From: Nissolia schottii
Taxonomy: Eukaryota; Streptophyta; Magnoliopsida; Fabales; Fabaceae
Direction of reading: 5' to 3'
Length of the DNA stretch: 64,000 nucleotides
Assembly: GCA_003254905.1 (NCBI GenBank)
Contig: QANU01101148.1
Coordinates: 496,634 to 560,633 of the forward strand
Part shown: positions 1-12,088 of the stretch, in pieces
Position numbering within the stretch: the stretch's first letter is position 1
Layout: every line of letters begins with the position of its first letter
Notes under the pieces: model-generated
What the model saw: only the letters and a program-made list of their open reading frames with translations
Told to the model about the DNA's origin: nothing
Database searches by the model: none
Position numbers and translations under genes: made by a program

Positions 1-610
1 ATGCCACAACGCATAGATATAGGCTATCGTCCTTCTGCTTCCTTGCAGCCTCTTAACGCCAAAGTCTTTGATCGTCCGACGATGACTACTTCGCCTCAGC
101 GTACTTAGCGTGCTTGCTTGGAACCATAAATGAGTGGGGAATGAGAACGTTTCGTCCTCAATGAGAACCTTAGGGCTTAATTATCCGTTTTTGCTTCATT
201 TATGCTCGAGAGTCGAGGCTACTCAGAAAATCTCTAGGTGTCGAAATATACTAAAGTCCCTACTTATTTTAATCCATACTCGTCTTGAGTAGCTTTACCT
301 AATTAACTAGGCGACTGAGGACATTCTAATCTTTGCATTACCTATCCGGGGAATTTATCGTTCTTGTTAGTCCTATTCATTGGAGCAACGTGACATCGGG
401 TCACATTCTCACATATCTCATAATTTCTTGTATACATACATACATACATGCATGCATACATACATACATATATATATATATAGAGGCAACCTTGCGATTG
501 TTTGACATTGCCTTGTAGCGAATATATATATATATAATCATATACATACATCACATAGTTATGCATGAGGGGATAGGGGGTTCTCTTACGCGCCTTATCA
601 AGCTTTCTTA
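1..610. other. Repeat-derived spacer with a CATA/TA microsatellite
   Basis: No gene is visible. The stretch reads like the interior of a degraded LTR on the minus strand, running into the duplicated block that follows. A microsatellite of CATA steps (about 433-470) passes into TA repeats (about 471-481), and a second TA run lies at about 521-535. The short open frames here come from these repeats. Confidence 0.4.
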
Positions 611-2230
611 TTGAGGCAGCGTCCTTCTTTTCTGTTTTTATGTCCATTATTCCCTTTTGCACACCGTAGGACCGTTGTCCTTGTCCGGTGACAACCTACT
701 CCGTATCCTTTAAATTTAATGGTAGAGATTATACCACATACGCATTTTAGCGCAACATATTTCATATAAATAACCATCCCTATATACAGGGTGGTGAGGG
801 GTCGGCCTTTTCGATGCAACAAGGGTGGACTCGTGACAACATATCCTCTTAGTTTCGTTTCTTAACATTTCATATTTTCATGTCATAACTTTCTTTGTCT
901 TCATATCATATTTTTCTTTACCTTTTTTGCCTTTGGCAACTTGATCTTGTGATCGTATTCTCTTTAAATCTGACTTTGCTATGAGATCAGGTCTAAGCTT
1001 GCAATCAAATCATTAACCAATCCTTCTTACCGGATTGACAAGGGGCTTGTCCATAGACGTGCTAAGAGAGGGGATTCCCTATTCATATAACTAAGTACAT
1101 ATGTTTAAGGTATTCTGAGCCTCTTTTGGCCAGAGCCTTCTTAAGATCTTTCTTCGTTCCCTATATTCAATTATGATCTTTTCTTGGTTAAGTGATTATC
1201 CGTCTAGTTATCTAGGGTTTTTCTAACATTCTATAACAACCCGTTCCTCATGATGCATCATAGTAAAGACATATCATCTATACAGGTAATCACCTACAGT
1301 TTTCAGGCTTAACTTATGGTGTTGTGGTGCTTGTTGGGATCTTTGTACCTTTGAGATTTCTTCAATCGCTCAGCTGCCTTCCTTAGGTTTGCTCAGCGGC
1401 CACTAGAACGTGGAGTCTGCTCAGCGAAAACCCTAGGGCGCTCAGCAGTCTGAAAGGAAACCTAGGAACAAGCTTACTTGTTTGAGCTTTTATTCAATTC
1501 CTTAAACATGTTCCCTAATCCTTTTCCTTGGTTCTTCGAAACCTAACCTTCACTCCTTTTAAAAACACTCTCAAAATCATTATTTTCATATTCAAATCCT
1601 TAGTTGCCTTTAGGTACGTAAATATCCCAATCAAGTCACAGATATACACCAGCAGTTTACCAGACAAATAACTATGATTCTAAAAACATATACATCACAA
1701 GAAACACATATAGGGAAGATAAAATTGGTGATTTAGATTTCTGGTCTAATTAAATGACTTGTACATTTATTTATTACGCGAAATCTTTACAAAGGAAAAA
1801 ACGGGATGTTACACCAAACACTAGCTTAAACAACTTTATTATTGCTGAAATTTGAGTGAAAAGAAACTAACTTAGTTAATCTATTTGAACATTTAAAAAC
1901 AAAAACACTTGAACAACTTGCTCTGCAGACACTCTCTAAGTCCTTTTTGTGGTTGATTTGTCTTCCCTTGCTCGGATCATCATCTTCAATGACAATATTC
2001 TCTTTGCAAAAATATCATATCAACGAACATGACAATCGTGATAAAGACGTAAAACAACTCGCTAGACACACAAACAAAAGGGACTGGAGTCTCGTGTAAC
2101 CATCATCAACATCCGTTTTTAATTTTACCTTCCATAAGTGACATCTCTCAAGTAGTCCCATTTAGTGAGAGCGATCACAAGAACAAAAAGATATCAGACC
2201 CAGGAGCCACCATTATCATGATTCAATANA
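611..2230. repeat. Tandem duplication, copy A (1.62 kb)
   Basis: Starts at TTGAGGCAGCGTCC and recurs almost base for base from 2231. Read on the minus strand, a Gypsy-type LTR seems to begin at 1813 with TGTAACATCCCG and run toward lower coordinates. The 417 bases above it are non-LTR sequence carried in the same unit. No coding domain is visible. Position 2229, just before the second copy, is an undetermined base (n). Confidence 0.85.
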
Positions 2231-3880
2231 TTGAGGCAGCGTCCTTCTTTTCTGTTTTTATGTCCATTATTCCCCTTTGCACACCGCGGGATCGCCATCC
2301 TTGTCCGGTGACAACCTACTCCGTATCCTTTAAATTTCATGGTAGAGATTATACCACATATGCATTTTAGCGCAACATATTTCATATAAATAACCATCCC
2401 TATATACAAAGTGGTGAGGGGGCGGCCTTTTCGACGCGACAAGGGTGGACTCATGACAACATATCCTCTTAGTTTTGTTTCTTAACATTTCATATTTTCA
2501 TGTCATATTCATGTCATAACTTTCTTTGTCTTCATATCATATTTTTCTTTACCTTTTTCGCCTTTGGCGGTTTGATCTTGTGATTGCATTCTCTTTAAAT
2601 CTGACTTTGTTATGAGATCAGTTCTAAGCTTGCATTCAAAACATTAACCAATCCTTCTTACCGGACTGGCGAGGGGCTTGTCCATAGACGTACTAAGAGA
2701 GGGGATTCCCTATTCATATAACTAAGTACATATGTTTAAGGTATTCTGAGCCTCTTGTGGTCAGATCCTTCTTAAGATCTTTCTTCGTTCCCTATATTCA
2801 ATTATGATCTTTTCTTCGTTAAGTGATTATCCGTCTAGTTATCTAGGGTTTTTCTAACATTCTATAACAACCTGTTCCTCATGATGCATCATAGTAAAGA
2901 CATATAATCTATACAGGTAATCACCTACAGTTTTCAGGCGTAACTTATGGTGCTGTGGTGCTTGTTAGGATCTTTGTACCTTTGGGATTTTCTTCAATCG
3001 CTCAGCGGCCTCCCTTAGGTTTGCTCAGCGGCCACTAGAATGTGGAGTCTGCTTAGCGAAAACCCTAGGGTGCTCAATAGTCTGAAAGGAAACCTAGGAA
3101 CAAGCTTACTTGTTTGAGCTTTTCTTCCATTCCGTAAACATGTTCCCTAATCCTTTTCCTTGGTTCTTTGAAACCTAACCTTCACTCCTTTTAAAAACAC
3201 TCTCAAAATCATTATTTTCATATTCAAATCCCTAGTTACCTTTAGGTATGTAAATATCACAATCAAGTCACAGATATACACCAGTAGTTTACCAGACAAA
3301 TAACTATGATTCTAAAAACATATACATCACAAGAAACACATATATGAAGATAAAATGGGTGATTTAGATTTCTGGTCTAATTAAATGACTTGTATATTTA
3401 TTTATTACGCGAAATCTTTACAAAGGAAAAAACGGGATGTTACACCAAACACTAGCTTAAACAACTTTATTATTGCTGAAATTCGAGTGAAAAGAAACTA
3501 ACTTGGTTAATCTATTTGAACATTTAAAAACAAAAACACTTGAACAACTTGCTCTGCAGACACTCTCTAAGTCCTTTTTGTGGTTGATTTGTCTTCCCTT
3601 GCTCGGATCATCATCTTCAATGACAATATTCTCTTTGCAAAAATATCATATCAACGAACATGACAATCGTGATAAAGACGCAAAACAACGTGCTAAACAC
3701 GCAAAACAACTCGCTAGACACACAAACAAAAGGGATTGGAGTCTAGTGTAACCATCATCAACCTCCGTTTTTGATTTTACCTTCCATAAGTGACATCTCT
3801 CAAGTAGTCCCATTTAGTGAGAGCGATCACAAGAACAAAAAGATATCAGACCCAGGAGCCACCATTATCATGATTCAATA
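2231..3880. repeat. Tandem duplication, copy B (1.65 kb)
   Basis: Direct repeat of 611-2230 with scattered substitutions. It has an 11-bp internal duplication near 2500 (a repeated CATGTCATA-type step) and a 24-bp expansion near 3680-3710 (a repeated ACGCAAAACAAC-type step). The minus-strand LTR start TGTAACATCCCG recurs at 3444. The open frame at 3503-3751 lies in this repeat, and its counterpart in copy A is not kept intact, so I do not call it a gene. Confidence 0.85.
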
Positions 3881-6672
3881 TTCAATGCTACTAGCAAAAG
3901 GATTCACCAAGAAGAAAAATTAAATATACAAACCAAATGCAATAAGGGTGAGACAATAGAAAAGAAACAAAGAAAGAAAAAAAATAGGGCAACAATGGAG
4001 GTCAACTGACTTCCATGGAAGGGTCAGGCTCTCCCTTTCACAGAAACTAAATCTCTAAAAAAAGAAAAGAAAAACAATAAATGAAAGGAAAGATAGAATA
4101 AGGAAAGGTAAAAGAAAGGGGGAAGGGAGAGGTCACTAGACCACCATGGAAGGGTGAAGGGCACCACCTCTATGGAGGCCGCCTACCCCTCATACCTGAT
4201 TTTTTTTTTGGAAGAGTGGTTCTAGGTTGGAGAAGGGAGACACAACGGTGCTAAGGAAACCAACCCTTCAATTGTGCAAAATAAACTTGTTTAAACCTAT
4301 ACATAATTATTATTCAAAAATTAATGATGTTAGATTGCACCAATGTCAAGTCATGCGCTGCTCCCTTGAAATCTATCATTGAGCTAAATTAAAATGTTAT
4401 GTCAATTTATACAAATGTTATATATTCTAAAATTATTATAAAATATGTTAGACCTCTTTTTTTATTTATTTTATTTTATCAAATAGGCTTAATAAAGAGG
4501 CATAGATCTCTTTAGGCCTACCAGAAGGCCAATAAATTGTTTATTCAAATAGGTCGGCCTACCAAGCTCTAGGCTAGGTCTAACCTCTAAAACAAGTCTG
4601 ACCAAGAAAAAGCAAAAGTCTTTGACAGGTAATAGGTCAGGTTCAAACCAAAAACTAATGACACTGGTCTGGCTTATCCTTGTTTAGTGTATGGCTTGAT
4701 TTGACCTGACTTGTTTCCACCACTAATTGCAGGTAATGCTACATTATAGTGTTTGACATACATAGGTAATCTAATTGAAATGCATATTACCCTGTTTGGT
4801 ATATACAACATGTTACTAGATAATATATGTCTTTTACAACCAAAAAAAAAATTACCTCCAAATAATAATAACAAAACTAATACCAATAATAATAATATAC
4901 TGGTGGTTGTAACATTCCCAATTTCATAATAATGATTAACTCACTAATCATGAGTTAATAATAGGAGGATTAGGGATTAACTTTAGCAGAAGGCTAATTG
5001 AGAGCAAAACGAATCAACATTGAACCGAAAAGTCAAGCCACGAATAAAACCATATTTCTAAGTTTAATCAATGACTAATCTCATAACTAAGAGTCAATGG
5101 CATACTTTGGAATTTATTTCATGATTAGTGGTATAAAAGATGATAAATGATCAAATTACCCCTAGCCTTAATAGAAATTCCTAAGCTAGTCTAATTAGAC
5201 TTAATCACATAACTAGTAACCTTAATCAACATAGGATCCTTTATTACCTAGATGAAAAATGCAGTCGTCATCATCATCATTTATACACATACAACCAAGG
5301 GAGAGACAAAAAAGAAAAAGAATAATCACCAAACCCACTGTTATACTAAAAATTCATTTTTCCCCATGAAAGATCGAGCTCGACATTATGAGTCATGACA
5401 ATGTCAAGGGAATCTAGTCCTAGAGCGGGGAACTAATGGAATATAGGGGCCACGGTACCTTAATGTTATGAACTTATGGTTTTATGTGGCTTGGATAAAG
5501 GGGGTTGAATCTAAGCAAAAACTTTTTCGAAAAATTAAACTCTCTTTTAAGTAAAAAAGTTGTCTCCTAAAATCTTAGGAGATATCTTCTTGTATTCAGG
5601 GAGACAAGTTTTCTAAAAAAGTAAAATTTTCAATTGAAAGCAAATTTTTTTTTAAAGGATAGAAAATATAAATAGTAGAGGGAAGAATACACACAGAAAA
5701 TTTATACTGGTTTGATTCTTAGTTAGGAATCTACGTCCAGTTCTTCAAATGCCAAAATCACTTTTCTTTCACAAAGTTTCCAAATACAAGCACCAATGGT
5801 TCTTTTCAAAACCTCACAAACTAAACTTCCAAACACAGAAACTTGAAATGAACTCTTTCAAGCTCTCTGTTGCTCGCCAAAAACAAACTCTCAAATAACC
5901 AATATTTTCTCACCAAACAACAAAATACAAATACCCAAATCAGAGGATTGAAATAACAATTCAGAATAGGAGAGATTTATAGGTGGAGCACGTGAGGATG
6001 TATTTCAATGGTGGTCTGTTTCTCTCGTTTCTTCTGCTTCACCTATGAATGTTGGATGATTTCTCTTTTAAACTTCTCTTAAGCAGATTCTGCAAGCTTT
6101 GATACGTAAAGCCATCTTCTTGATTCATGCCATCTTTCCCTTTTTCTTCCATAATAACCAATGCTTATAAAGTCATCGGCATTGGTTAGAAAAACCTATT
6201 AATAATCTATTATTTTCAATCAAGGTAACAATCACACAAAATAATAAGAACTTTCCAATTGTTTTAATAGAAAGTGTCCATACTTTCAAAAGGAAAGGAG
6301 CATGACGAGATAAAGATGCATCATACATTTAAAACAAAATTGTACAATGACATTCGCAAGAGACTCCTTCTTCCAACAATCGCACCAAAATCTACTATTC
6401 CGAACACTCAAAGATTAGCTAAACAAGGGTAACCAAACACACCTTTCATTTTTTTTTAGGTTGGATAAACCCACACTTCCGAACACACTTACTTGCCAAA
6501 CACGGATAGAGAAAGGAGTCTTAATACAACCAAAAAAAAAAAAAAAACACCAACAAAATTAATGAGAAAACCCAATCCAGTCCACAAACAAAATTAATGA
6601 GAAATACACCAACACCATGATAACAAATATACATAGTTACATACAACTGCGAACAAGAAACAAGAATAGCAA
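3881..6672. other. Intergenic region with repeat fragments
   Basis: No gene is seen. About 4480-4722 is a fragment of a dispersed family rich in GGCCTA and GACCTGACTTG words, ending in a form like the right end of the element at 22825-23508. About 5640-6200 resembles non-coding retroelement sequence, but I cannot place it. The last 150 bases or so (about 6520-6672) are probably the 3' untranslated region of the minus-strand O-methyltransferase. Confidence 0.4.
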
Positions 6673-9600
6673 TCATGGGAAGGCCATGATCACAGATTGC
6701 ACAGCATGGATGGGCTTCACAGTGTAGGAACTGAATCCAGCCATTTTGATCACATAGTCCCACTCTTTCAGTGTCCGCTCTTTGCCCAAGTTAGTGTGGG
6801 CCATCATTACCATGTCCAACATCAACCCTACGTCCTTTAAACTGCCTTGCTTTGCTCCTTCTTCAATAACTGCCTCCACAATAATAACCCTTCCATTTTC
6901 CTTTGGAACGGCTTCCCTACACTTTATCAAGATTTGGATGCACTCTTCATCTCCCCAGTCATGCAAAACCCACTGCAAGTTAAAAAAAATATCAATCGAT
7001 CAAATTAATTAATCTTAGTTATTAAGTAAAGTAGGTACAATTATTTAGTGTCCGGCCCCTTAATAGTTCGTTATTCAATGACTAGGCATGAAAGAATTTA
7101 ATTAATATATCCAAACATTTATGTAATTTAATCTGGGTATTGTGGCATGGGGAGAGAGTGGGGGTGGGGGGATCAGCTAAGCCGAAAACTATGAATAGTG
7201 TTTCGTTTAGAGATAAAGAAGTAGGTAGGTGGTGTTGCAGCAAACCAAGACTCTTTAGTCTGTTTCTTATTGTTCTAAGTGTAAGCATTACCCTCAAACT
7301 CCCCATCAAGCCCTTGAAATTAACTCTTGCTGTCTTTCAATGTTCATCTGAGGGGTAGGGTGAACCACCCGATTCACATGAACCACTTTAGAGTCATGTG
7401 TGTCCCCAGAAACGACATCAAGCCCATGTCGTACGAAGGGAGATCGATGGTCCCGATCGCCAGCAGGAAAGGAAGACGAAGGGGGATGGTGTTGTATTTT
7501 TTTTTTTTTTAAAATATTGTATTATTCTATTTTATTTTTCGTTATTGGTAAAGGAAAAAATTCAATGGTCCAGATCTTGTCATTGTTAGTTATTTAAGCA
7601 AATTTAGATGGACGGTTTAATTGAATTGTTATAATTTAAAGGTTGAATTTGAAGAATTCAAAATGTAGGTTAGCTATTTGCAACTCATTTAAAGCTTAAG
7701 GGGGTATTACTGTTTTGCCTTATTAATATATAACTTTTTTTTAAAATATATACACCCAATTTCATACACTCATACATACACCATTAATAACGCACAAACT
7801 TTATTCTCACGAGTGCACAAACATTACAAACTTGTAAATGATACTCTCAACTATACTTAATTAAGTGCACAAACATTACATGAGTTAAAACATAAACTTT
7901 ATGTATATAAGTACGAGGTGTATGTATGGTGTATGGTTTTTGGTGTACGAGTAGCAGAACTCATACATTATAGTCCAATGTGGGGAAGTGTCTATAAAGA
8001 GTTAGATACCTAAAACATTTCTATTTTTAAATATTAAGTGTGCAATGCTTACACAATTAAATTTTATGATATTCTCTCTCACTTTTTTACTTTTAATTTT
8101 ATCTTTAACTTAATTTATCAAAATATAATTTGTATCTAAATTTAAAGGTGAACCTAAAATTGAAAAATAGACACTTATTATAAAAAGAAAAAATATCTTT
8201 CTATAAAATCTTCTTATATATTAATAAAAGGGTTAAATGTGTTTTAAATCCTTGAATATTTATAAATTTTGTGTTTTATCTTAAAAAAAAAATTTGTTAG
8301 AAAATAGTGACTGCCAATTTTTTTTGTAGGATTTAATTATGTGGTTAGGATGGGTCTTTAACCGCTTATAATTAACTTGGTCATGTGGGAGTCACGTGAC
8401 ATTCAAGTCAACATTAACGACCATCCTAACGGTCGTTTTTAAGTCCTAAAAAATGTGTTAAAGAATATTTTCAAAAAAAATATTTTATGAGTAAAATAAA
8501 AAATTTATAATTTTTCAAAAATTAAAAACATATTTAATAATTAATAAAATAAATATTCATTATTTTATTTAGCATGAAAGAAGATTTATAACAGAATATA
8601 TATATATATATAAAACATAATATTTCTCAATAACAAGGTGTTGCAAATTTGTGCAGGAAACAATGGGAGGTTCCCGACTTTTGATTAATTCAAGGGGATT
8701 AATAATTATTTTTCTTAGCAAGTACTCGATTTTGAGTTTTTATAAATGAAAAAAAAAAATCAACAATCAATAAAAGAGTTATATCTTTAGTAAAAAAAAC
8801 TAATCTATAAAATTAAAATTAGTTAAAATATTAAGAAGGATAAGCCACTCAATTATTATTTTCACAAATATTATATAAGTCTCATAATATTTACAAAATA
8901 AGTGATTAGATGGTTACACCCCAGTTAAGGTCAAGTAGCATTTTCCTATTGAAAAAGTTTGGCATAAAGAAAGATTAGGAAGAAACCAAGAAAGTGTCGG
9001 TGGAATAGACAAGTGCATACCATAATAAATGCAGCGTCAGCTTTGGGGACGTTTAAAAACATATCACCTGCCAAATTTTGCACCCTGTCATACTCAGGGG
9101 CCACAGCGATGACATGTTGAAGGTCAAAGTTGATCCCACTAATCCAAGGGCAACTCCGGACCAAGATGCACATGGCGGTGCCGTTTCCCCCACCAACATC
9201 CACCACTGTTTTGACGCCGTCAAACGCCTCTCCGCAGCCCTGGACGACGGCGGGGACAGCCAGCCTGGCGTCGCACGCCATGGCCTCGTTGATGAGGTTG
9301 CTGTGGTCAGGGTTCCCCGCCGCGTAGCGCCACACGTCTTCTCCGTGAGCCTTCTCGAAAGAGGAGCTTCCGCTGGCCAAGACGCGAGCGCTTAGGCTGT
9401 GCCAAGGTGCAAGCATCACGGGGCTGCTCTCCAGTAGAAGGAAACCGGCCATGCTGTGGGGCCCACTTCTCGTCAAACGGCGAGATAGAGGCGTGTTAGC
9501 ATAGGCGGTGCTGTTGTTATCATGGCCGTTACCGTTAGCCCTTACTGGTTTGAATATCTTCCTGTGGATGAGGAACCTCATGATGCGGTTAAGAAGGGAA

Positions 9601-9824
9601 GGGTCACAGCCTAGCTTTGATGATATCTCGGAAAGTGTCATGGGGCCACCATGGCTCTCGATGGCATCGGCTATGCCAAGCTCAACGGCACATTTCACCA
9701 CTGCTTGCTCCACAAACCCAAATATATACTTCCATATATCCACTTGGGCTTGTGCTTCTTCATCTTCTAATTCTTCCTTTTCCTTCTCCCTCCCTGACAT
9801 TGGCTCGCTTTGTGTTTCTCCCAT
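6673..9824 (-). CDS. COMT-type (class II) plant O-methyltransferase
   Basis: Predicted to move a methyl group from S-adenosylmethionine to a hydroxyl of a small phenolic or alkaloid-like substrate in the cytosol. Two exons, 9021-9824 and 6673-6972, joined in phase 0 (donor ATG|GTATGC, acceptor TTGCAG|TGG), encode 367 residues, a normal length. An N-terminal dimerisation domain (about residues 28-120) precedes the SAM-binding motif VVDVGGGNGT (207-216). Catalytic His272 lies in WVLHDWGDEE, with the usual supporting acids at Glu301 and Glu333 (GKERT). In-frame ATGs also occur upstream (9917, 9902), but the family start fits 9824, and the extra residues would be an unusual extension. The intron is long (2,048 bp) and partly repeat-derived. 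It resembles norcoclaurine, acetylserotonin and xanthohumol methyltransferase groups; the substrate cannot be read from sequence. Confidence 0.9.
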
Positions 9825-11429
9825 ATGTATATCTAGATTAGTTAGTTGAAATGTGTGTGTATGTATGTATCTCTCTAGTAAGCGATTTGGAGGTTGAAAC
9901 ATGATGGCAAGCTTCATTTATTTATACACGTTAGTAACCTATCATTGATTGCTTCTTTTTTTTTTTTTTAATGGATTGATTACAGTTGCATTATAAAATT
10001 GCTAGTGGATGTGCAGGTTATACTACTGGGACATACCACTACAATGCAGATCATGTTTTTATTTACCCACTCCATATTTATATATATATTTTTTGTAAAG
10101 TTCTGGGCGTCCATTTCTGATCTCTGGAATGAAAAGATTATTGTTTTCTTTCTTTAAGCACTTGGGTGGGCTATGATATAATTGTTTTATTATAAAATTA
10201 TAGGATATTTATTTAATCTCGACATGCAGCATATTCCAACATAAATCTATGTTCTCACATGAAATGTCATCTATATATGGTACTCCCTTTCCTTCCGTTT
10301 TTAATCACTGCCATGGTTCAACAGCTTCCGTTTTTAATATATGGTGATTTTTCTCTTGAGTTTGTAAGTTAATTAAGAAATGAGTAAAATGGAAAAGATA
10401 TATGGTGAAAATAGAGAGAGATAGTTAAGCTAATATGGGGCTGAAAAGGAAGGGAAAAGGTAACTGATTGTGGGAGTGTGAAATGTCATAGAAATGACGC
10501 ATGCGATACGAGGTGCATAAAAAAATGTAAAAGTGGCAACTTTTAGATTTTTCTATATAGTTTAGGGACTAAAATGATAATTATTTTTAAAACACAGAGC
10601 AAATGAGTTTTACATGGGTCTCTAGTCTTTAGGGATATCAAACAGAGATAGAGCGGGTCTCGTAGACTAGCAAGTCCAATCATAACTTCTAAATCGTAAT
10701 TTCGATCGACGAATCGACAGAAGTTCTCGAATCAATGTAGAACAAGGATAAAAATACTCTAGACATGCTAAAGATATGGGAACTAGAGCTTAAGACCCTC
10801 TTTGGGTTTCTAGTCCAAGCAATGACTTAACAGGACTGACAATTTACTATTGAAAAAAACTAATTGACTAATTAGTTTTTCGCATTGACTGTTATTTCGC
10901 CATATTGGCTTATTGGACTATTTTTGTCTTATCATATTACTATAATATTATCTTTTATTATTTGGTTGTATAGTTCAAACATATGTCTAGTTAACATTAT
11001 AATGTTATAATGTTAATCTTTGCTTACCTTACTAAAAGACAGTATTTTGTCCTACAAAAAAATGGGGATGTTACATCATGCACATGAGGTTGAGGTCTCA
11101 AGTTCAAATCTCACAAAGTGCCAAAATTATATATTACTTACAGCACATAATTATAAGATGACAAACGCGATGGTCTGGTAGTGGGAGGGTGCAGCTTAAG
11201 GTCCCAAGTTCAAATTCTACGGAGCTAAAATTTCATTTTAATTTGAACCTAGGGCCATTGAATGTGAATATTTTTTTTAAAATTTTTATTTAAGATTGAT
11301 TAAAGATATTGATTTTAATGAGCTATTGTTTATCCCAAATCATGAAAATAAATCTCATAACAAGATGTTGTAACATGAACATTTAGGCATTTGAATATAA
11401 TTTTACTATAATTTCTTCCTTCAACTTGT
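9825..11429. other. Intergenic; upstream of the O-methyltransferase
   Basis: The first 100-150 bases are presumed 5' leader and promoter of the minus-strand methyltransferase. The rest is AT-rich with no coding signal. At about 11090-11110 and 11200-11220 two tRNA B-box-like words (AGTTCAAATC, AGTTCAAATT) follow GAGG/GGTAGTGGG-type sequence. They may be SINE or tRNA relics, but A boxes and ends are not convincing. Confidence 0.35.
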
Positions 11430-11660
11430 TTTTTATTTTGTATCTTTATTTATCAGTTTACTACAATTTCTTTCTTCTGACGAATTAATTCGCCAGTACC
11501 TAGCAATGAATACACTATTCACCGCTAATGACATTACCGATGAGTCAACTACCGTTGGATACTTTCTGATGAAAAATCCGTCAAAAACACTCCACTCCGC
11601 CAATAATTGAAGAAAATCTAACAATAAATCCATCAAGAATAAAATATTTTTCTAGTATTG
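11430..11660. mobile_element. CACTA-like transposon right end (degenerate)
   Basis: The block ends at 11647-11660 with TTTTTCTAGTATTG. Its reverse complement CAATACTAGAAAAA differs by one base from the common plant CACTA terminus CACTACTAGAAAAA. Inward lie words typical of CACTA subterminal regions: an ACGAATTAATTCG palindrome and ATCCGTC/ATCCATC steps. No transposase and no matching left end are visible nearby. Confidence 0.45.
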
Positions 11661-11937
11661 TAAGTGGTGAAGGTTATGATGGTCCTATCAAAGTTTGTGG
11701 CCACCAGAACTAGGGTACCACTACAAATATTAAAAAAATATATTATTTCAAAATAGTCCTTTCTGTCCAGATGATCCCGTTTTCAACCCTTGAGGCTTTG
11801 CTCTTCTCACACATACCAAGCGCTGATGATGGTGGTGGGTTTGGGGGTGATCAGAATTGAAATTAATGACATGAATCATCATTGTGAAAATAGTATATCA
11901 ATCGTCGATTCAAAATGGTATTGGTAAAGGGACATAC

Positions 11938-12088
11938 TTGAGAATAGGGAGGAGAAGACCAGAGGAGTAGTGGACCCAAAGGAAAGGGTCCTCGAAAACA
12001 GAATCGGTGGAGGAGGAGCCGCTACCACTGATGCGAGGTTCATCGTCGGAAAAGAAGTCGTCGTTGGGTCTGGTGAAGTCCTCGTTGC
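11938..12088 (-). pseudogene. Exon-like coding fragment, unidentified
   Basis: On the minus strand an open 151-base segment is bounded by a plausible acceptor (AAATTAG|GCAACG) and donor (CTCAA|GTATGT). It would read as an acidic, Ser-rich stretch (FFSDDEPRISGSGSSS) followed by a hydrophobic part (FLWVHYSSGLLLPIL). Composition is more coding-like and GC-richer than its surroundings. I do not recognise the protein, and no clear start or partner exons were found. It may be one exon of an unrecognised gene, a captured gene fragment, or chance. Confidence 0.3.

Noticed and set aside
342..822. Overlapping open frames on both strands near the window start
   Set aside because: They run through CATA/TA microsatellites and the duplicated repeat; no family features, and the copy in the second unit differs.
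3503..3751. 82-residue frame in tandem copy B
   Set aside because: It lies wholly in repeated DNA, and the 24-bp expansion that lengthens it is absent from copy A. No domain.
11718..11735. CACTACAAATATTAAAAAAA as another CACTA terminus
   Set aside because: Only the first eight bases fit, there is no subterminal repeat structure inward, and AT-rich context makes chance likely.
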